Position numbers and translations under genes: made by a program
Notes under the pieces: model-generated
What the model was told of the DNA's origin: nothing
The model's input: only the letters and a program-made list of their open reading frames with translations
Databases searched by the model: none
Assembly: GCA_002441395.1 (NCBI GenBank)
Contig: DJVZ01000036.1
Location: 1 to 7,881, forward strand
Length of the DNA stretch: 7,881 bases
DNA from: Spirochaetaceae bacterium UBA6243
Lineage (GTDB): Bacteria > Spirochaetota > Spirochaetia > Treponematales > Rectinemataceae
Direction of reading: 5' to 3'
Shown here: in pieces, positions 6,013-7,881 of the stretch
Numbering within the stretch: the stretch's first letter is position 1
Layout: each line of letters opens with the position of its first letter

Positions 6013-6983
6013 AGCCCCGCCCCCCGCGCGCGGGCTTTCTCCAGAGCCTTCAGCACGCGCGGTCCCGCCGGATACGAAGCAGGCACAAAGGGCAGACCAG
6101 TGAGCTTCTCATAGAGCTCCTGATAGAGCCTGCTCGTCTCTGCCCACACCGAGTCCGAGAGTTCGGGCGGCTCGCCATCGCCCCTGTACCCTTTCTCCGC
6201 ATAGAAAAGGCGCACAAACTCCTTGTCCCTGCTCTCGGGCTCGAGCCCTGCATCGAATCGCTCTCCATAGCTCGAAGCCAGCCAGAATCGCGACGAGTCG
6301 GGCGTATGCACTTCATCGATGAGTAAGAGCGAACCATCGGCGGCCAAGCCAAATTCGTACTTGGTGTCGACGAGGATGAGGCCCGCCTGCGCGGCACGTT
6401 CCGTTCCCCGAGCAAAGAGCGCAAACGCCGCATCCTGGACACGGTTCCAGACGGCCGCGCCGAGATAGCCTTTTTCGACGACCTCCCGGGGTTCGAGCCG
6501 CTCGTCGTGGCCGGTCGGCCCGCCCTTCGTCGTAGGCGTCATTATGGGATGTGGAAGTCTTTCATTTTTTCGCATGCCCTCGGGAAAGTGCTGGCCATAG
6601 ATGGTTCTCTCGCCGAGCTCATAGCGACGCCAGAGGGCCGTCGAGGTCACTCCGGTGATATAGCCGCGCACGATCACTTCGATGGGCAGGGGCGAGGCTT
6701 CCACGACCACGGCACAGTTTGGATCTGGCACCGACACGAGGTGATGTGCGACGATATCCGCGGTAGCCCTGAACCAGAAAGCCGAGAGCTCGTTGAGAAC
6801 CTGGCCTTTGAAGGGTACGGCCGAGAGCACGCGGTCGAAGGCAGAGAGCCTGTCGGTAGTCACAATGAAGCGCATGCCGTCTTGCAGACGCCACCATTCC
6901 CGCACTTTTCCCTCTTCCTCCGCCTTCCCCGTGCCCTTAAAGGCGAGCGGAAGAAGTTCTTCGATCAATGATTCGGAAACCAT
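6009..6983 (-). CDS. purC: Phosphoribosylaminoimidazole-succinocarboxamide (SAICAR) synthase PurC
   Basis: PurC joins aspartate to CAIR using ATP to make SAICAR, step 7 of the pathway, in the cytoplasm. The protein has 324 residues from the chosen ATG. Family motifs occur in order: TDRLSAFD (43-50), VPFKGQVLN (56-64), VRGYITG (105-111), TKYEFGL (207-213) and IDEVHTPDSSRFW (222-234). It is clearly longer than the roughly 240-residue Bacillus or E. coli type and nearer the longer form of the family, such as yeast Ade1 (about 306 residues). The open frame continues 5 codons upstream to a TTG at 6998, but a GGAGG placed for the ATG at 6983 favours the shorter form. Its stop overlaps the purE start as ATGA. 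The next gene makes its substrate, so PurC and PurE are encoded in the same order as the two domains of animal PAICS. Confidence 0.96.
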   Translation of the reverse strand: MVSESLIEELLPLAFKGTGKAEEEGKVREWWRLQDGMRFIVTTDRLSAFDRVLSAVPFKGQVLNELSAFWFRATADIVAHHLVSVPDPNCAVVVEASPLPIEVIVRGYITGVTSTALWRRYELGERTIYGQHFPEGMRKNERLPHPIMTPTTKGGPTGHDERLEPREVVEKGYLGAAVWNRVQDAAFALFARGTERAAQAGLILVDTKYEFGLAADGSLLLIDEVHTPDSSRFWLASSYGERFDAGLEPESRDKEFVRLFYAEKGYRGDGEPPELSDSVWAETSRLYQELYEKLTGLPFVPASYPAGPRVLKALEKARARGAGL

Positions 6984-7063
6984 ATTGCCTCCATGCAAAA
7001 AATTTCAAATTCAAGCGGCGCTCGCGCCTCGCATTGCCCAAAGGGGCCCCCGCTGCAGGCTCT
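6984..7063 (-). other. purQ-purC intergenic spacer, the only gap in the operon
   Basis: These 80 bases are the only non-coding stretch between genes. Reading toward purC, it begins GC-rich, with an 8-base palindrome GGGGCCCC (7043-7050) and a small hairpin GGCG-CGAG-CGCC (7017-7028). It then turns AT-rich, ending in a T-run and the purC ribosome binding site. The T-run lies more than 10 bases past the hairpin, so this is not a classical terminator. I see no convincing -35/-10 pair. It may be an mRNA processing site, an attenuator or a translation-enhancing leader; no function can be assigned from sequence alone. Confidence 0.35.
6988..6992 (-). promoter_or_regulatory. Ribosome binding site that sets the purC start
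   Basis: GGAGG lies 4 bases before the ATG at 6983. It falls inside the codons of a longer reading that would begin at a TTG at 6998, so it argues that the ATG is the true start. Confidence 0.7.
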
Positions 7064-7825
7064 CTAGGATGCCGCATAGCGCAGGCCGTTTTCAAAAAGT
7101 CTGAGCGCGCCATCCCCGCTGCGGCCCGGCAGTGAGGCATATTGCCATTCAAACACCGCGTTTTCCGGATGCGGCATGAGCCCGAGCACATTCCCCGCGG
7201 GGTTGCAGATACCCGCGATGTCCGCGATCGAACCGTTGGGATTTTCGGGATAATTGCCCTGGGCTGGCGCCCCCTGAGCATCGGCATACTGCAGCACAAT
7301 GCAGCCTTCTGTTTGCAGCAACGCGCCTGCATCTGAAAAATCAGCGGCAAAGCGGCCTTCCCCGTGTGCCACTGGACAGAAAAGGCTTTCAATTCCTTGA
7401 GTCCAGATTGAACGGGAATGGGGTGCCACAAGGCGCACCCAGCGGCATTCAAAATTTCCGCCCGCGTTGCGTGCCAGCGTGAACTTGTGCGCCTCAAACT
7501 TCTTTCCGGGCAAAATACCGGCTTTCACAAGCGCCTGGAATCCGTTGCAGATGCCGAGCACCGGCTTGCCCGTCTCGACAAAGTGCCGCACTTCATCCGC
7601 AAAAAACTGTGACAGATCGAGGGCAAAGAGCTTTCCCGCCCCCAGCGCGTCGCCATAGGAAAAACCGCCGGGGATCACGAGCATGCCATAGCCCCGCATG
7701 CTCCCCGGCGCGCTTCGAAGCTCGGAGAGCGGAAGAATTTCCGCCGCCCCTCCGGCCCTCTCGAGGGCCCCACGCACATCGAAATCGCGATTCGTTCCGG
7801 GAGCCTTGAGTATGAGCGCTTTCAT
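7064..7825 (-). CDS. purQ: Phosphoribosylformylglycinamidine (FGAM) synthase, glutaminase subunit PurQ
   Basis: PurQ hydrolyses glutamine and passes ammonia to PurL, which converts FGAR to FGAM in step 4 of purine synthesis; in the multi-subunit form PurS bridges the two. The 253-residue protein is a class I glutamine amidotransferase. PGGFSYGD (52-59) forms the oxyanion region, C93 in GICNGFQ is the expected nucleophile, and H219 and E221 in MPHPEN complete the triad. NPNGS (196-200) and GICNPAGN (205-212) are also typical of PurQ. It is somewhat longer than the roughly 227 residues of the Bacillus protein. A stand-alone PurQ implies separate PurL and probably PurS proteins elsewhere, neither of which is seen here. 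The ATG follows a strong ribosome binding site and overlaps the upstream stop by 4 bases. An 80-base spacer separates it from purC. Confidence 0.96.
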   Translation of the reverse strand: MKALILKAPGTNRDFDVRGALERAGGAAEILPLSELRSAPGSMRGYGMLVIPGGFSYGDALGAGKLFALDLSQFFADEVRHFVETGKPVLGICNGFQALVKAGILPGKKFEAHKFTLARNAGGNFECRWVRLVAPHSRSIWTQGIESLFCPVAHGEGRFAADFSDAGALLQTEGCIVLQYADAQGAPAQGNYPENPNGSIADIAGICNPAGNVLGLMPHPENAVFEWQYASLPGRSGDGALRLFENGLRYAAS

Positions 7826-7881
7826 GGAAGCACCTCCCGGGCATTGTCTTTCAGAACATCGCCTTTCCAGGCATCGCCTTT
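7822..7881 (-). CDS. C-terminal end of an unidentified upstream gene (partial)
   Basis: Only the last 19 codons and a TGA stop are inside the window; the gene begins beyond the right edge. The frame is inferred because its stop overlaps the purQ start as ATGA, the same junction used four more times in this operon. The visible tail reads KGDAW, KGDVL, KDNAR, EVLP, so it is charged and partly repetitive: three imperfect 15-base units lie end to end. I do not recognise the protein. purL or purS would be natural partners directly before purQ, but the tail does not resemble the C-termini I know for either, so no product is assigned. The reading frame is moderately secure; the identity is open. Confidence 0.5.
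   Translation of the reverse strand, partial: KGDAWKGDVLKDNAREVLP
7831..7838 (-). promoter_or_regulatory. Ribosome binding site of purQ
   Basis: GGGAGGTG on the minus strand lies 5 bases before the purQ ATG. It fits the anti-Shine-Dalgarno sequence well and supports that start. It lies inside the last codons of the upstream gene, so translation of purQ is probably coupled to that gene. Confidence 0.7.

Noticed and set aside
6009..6998. purC beginning at a TTG at 6998
   Set aside because: The GGAGG site lies within those extra codons and is placed for the ATG at 6983.
7017..7028. Hairpin between purQ and purC as a rho-independent terminator
   Set aside because: The stem is only 4-5 base pairs and the T-run starts more than 10 bases after it.

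Overview
The window is one stretch of a de novo purine (IMP) biosynthesis operon, read entirely from the minus strand (right to left). In transcription order it holds the last 19 codons of an unidentified gene, then purQ, purC, purE, purF, a fused purD-purM, purN and the first 371 codons of purH, which runs off the left edge. No RNA gene, mobile element, CRISPR array, promoter or convincing terminator is visible. The only gene-free stretch is an 80-base spacer between purQ and purC.

The DNA is GC-rich with strongly GC-biased third positions, so almost every plus-strand open frame is an antisense shadow. The best lineage clue is PurE. It is not the common bacterial class I enzyme but the class II (AIR carboxylase) type known from Treponema denticola and from animals, with AGRSNALSG and SSLRMPSG motifs. 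PurF carries the four cysteines of an iron-sulphur PurF. Together these suggest a GC-rich, probably anaerobic, member of the Spirochaetota. This is an inference from motifs, not a taxonomic proof.

The genes are tightly packed. Five junctions are 4-base ATGA stop/start overlaps: upstream gene/purQ, purC/purE, purE/purF, purF/purDM and purDM/purN. purN and purH overlap by 29 bases. The encoded enzymes cover step 1 (PurF), step 2 (PurD), step 3 (PurN), the glutaminase part of step 4 (PurQ), step 5 (PurM), step 6 (PurE), step 7 (PurC) and steps 9-10 (PurH). PurL, PurS and PurB are not in the window.

The main points of interest are architectural. PurD and PurM form a single 778-residue protein with an Ala/Pro/Gly-rich linker. 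The order D-M-N matches the domain order of animal GART, and C-E matches animal PAICS. PurH carries two low-complexity insertions, about 100 residues in all, in its cyclohydrolase half. The unknown gene upstream of purQ ends in a 15-base tandem repeat. I found no wholly novel system; the pathway itself is standard.
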